DNA from: an uncultured Clostridium sp. | Lineage (GTDB): Bacteria; Bacillota; Clostridia; Lachnospirales; Lachnospiraceae | DNA: 14,010 nucleotides | Reading direction: 5' to 3' | Assembly (NCBI GenBank): GCA_900547035.1 | Contig: URFM01000072.1 | Span: 1-14,010, forward strand | Part shown: piece after piece, positions 13,365 through 14,010 of the stretch | Layout: the number at the start of each line of letters is the position of its first letter | How positions within the stretch are numbered: position 1 is the stretch's first letter | Program-made: the position numbers and the translations under genes | The notes under the pieces: model-generated | Seen by the model: the letters and a program-made list of their open reading frames with translations, nothing else | The model's database searches: none | What the model was told of the DNA's origin: nothing

Positions 13365-14010
13365 AGAGGCGGAGAAGAAAAGAAGAAATACCGGCCTGTG
13401 GGCCTTGTATCACAAGGAGATGACGGACCACATCCGCAGCAGACGCTTTCTTTTGGTGCTGGCTTTGGTGGCGGCGGCCGGCTTTGCCAGCCTTTACGGA
13501 GCGGTAGGAGCCATTTCCTCCGCATCCTCATCAGACCTGGGGGAATTTATCTTCCTTCAGCTTTTTATCACCAGCGGAAGCTCTATTCCTTCCTTTGTGT
13601 CCTTTATCGCCCTGCTGGGGCCATTTGTAGGTCTTGCCCTGGGCTTTGACGCGGTGGGAGGAGAGCGCAGCGGCGGAACCTTAAACCGTCTGTTGTCCCA
13701 GCCCATTTACCGGGACAGCGTGATCATCGGAAAATTTTTGGCCGGGGCCACGGTGATTTTCGCCATGCTGGTTGTGATGGTCGGGGCGGTCAGCGCATTG
13801 GGGATACTAGCCACAGGAATCCATCCGGGGCTGGAGGAAGTGGGAAGAATCCTTGTGTTTCTGATTTTTACCGGAGTCTACATCTGTTTCTGGCTGGGAC
13901 TTTCCATCCTGTTCTCCGTTCTGTGCCGCCATTCGGCCACCAGCGCGTTGGCCGTTATCGCCTGCTGGATGTTCTTTACCATTTTTCTAAGCCTTCTGGC
14001 AGGAATGATT
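13306..14010 (+). CDS. ABC-2 type permease, N-terminal 235 residues (3' end outside the window)
   Basis: The frame from ATG 13306 is open to the last base of the window without a stop. The N-terminus is cytoplasmic and charged (residues 1-46), followed by LWALYHKEMTDHIRSRRF, the usual entry to the first helix of ABC-2 permeases. Hydrophobic segments lie at about 48-70, 98-115, 145-168, 182-206 and 213-235. The first cytoplasmic loop has the family hallmark VGGERSGGTLNRLLSQPIYR (residues 117-136), matching the E-R/GTL/LL-x-PI pattern of this permease class. The start could also be ATG 13312, two codons later. AAAAGG at 13294-13299, six bases upstream, favours 13306. It overlaps the ATPase gene by 59 bases, so the two are translationally coupled. 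With the NEW3 protein it forms a likely three-part system. Confidence 0.88.
   Translation, partial: MKMGTAAAAKLKDLFHGTAEEAEKKRRNTGLWALYHKEMTDHIRSRRFLLVLALVAAAGFASLYGAVGAISSASSSDLGEFIFLQLFITSGSSIPSFVSFIALLGPFVGLALGFDAVGGERSGGTLNRLLSQPIYRDSVIIGKFLAGATVIFAMLVVMVGAVSALGILATGIHPGLEEVGRILVFLIFTGVYICFWLGLSILFSVLCRHSATSALAVIACWMFFTIFLSLLAGMI

Overview
The window is a gene-dense stretch of a moderately GC-rich Firmicutes chromosome. It is most likely from a strictly anaerobic clostridium of the Lachnospiraceae type. This rests on the trigger factor - clpP - clpX - lon - engB gene order, the strong AGGAGG-type ribosome binding sites, the extended -10 promoters and the cobalamin genes. Genus and species cannot be settled from the sequence alone. 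Thirteen protein genes are seen; the first (cobD) and last (ABC permease) are cut by the window edges. No rRNA, tRNA, CRISPR array, transposase or phage gene was found, and no gap between genes exceeds 300 bases.

Region 1 (1-3164, + strand) is the end of an adenosylcobalamin operon. It holds the C-terminal part of CobD (threonine-phosphate decarboxylase), cobyric acid synthase CobQ/CbiP and the precorrin-8X/cobalt-precorrin-8 methylmutase CbiC/CobH. The genes are 10 bases apart (cobD-cobQ) or overlap by 4 bases (cobQ-cbiC). A short CYTH-domain gene on the - strand (3166-3627) meets cbiC tail to tail with one base between the stop codons.

Region 2 (3628-4435) is a divergent intergenic stretch followed by a DJ-1/PfpI-family gene. 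That gene has a clear extended -10 promoter and a 54-base repeat in its leader.

Region 3 (4440-10879) is a proteostasis cluster: trigger factor, ClpP, ClpX, Lon and the ribosome-assembly GTPase EngB (YsxC/YihA). It covers nascent-chain folding, two ATP-dependent proteolytic machines and 50S maturation. The tig-clpP and clpX-lon gaps carry sizeable hairpins; lon and engB overlap by 4 bases.

Region 4 (10880-11038) is a compact, highly structured non-coding element with 14-base terminal inverted repeats and nested hairpins. Its right half is an inverted copy (46 of 54 positions identical, no gaps) of the repeat in front of the DJ-1 gene about 7 kb away. This is the least ordinary sequence in the window.

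Region 5 (11079-14010) is a promoter followed by a probable three-gene transporter operon. It encodes a secreted, membrane-anchored protein with three NEW3-like beta-sandwich repeats, an ABC ATPase and an ABC-2 type permease that runs off the end. The substrate is unknown.
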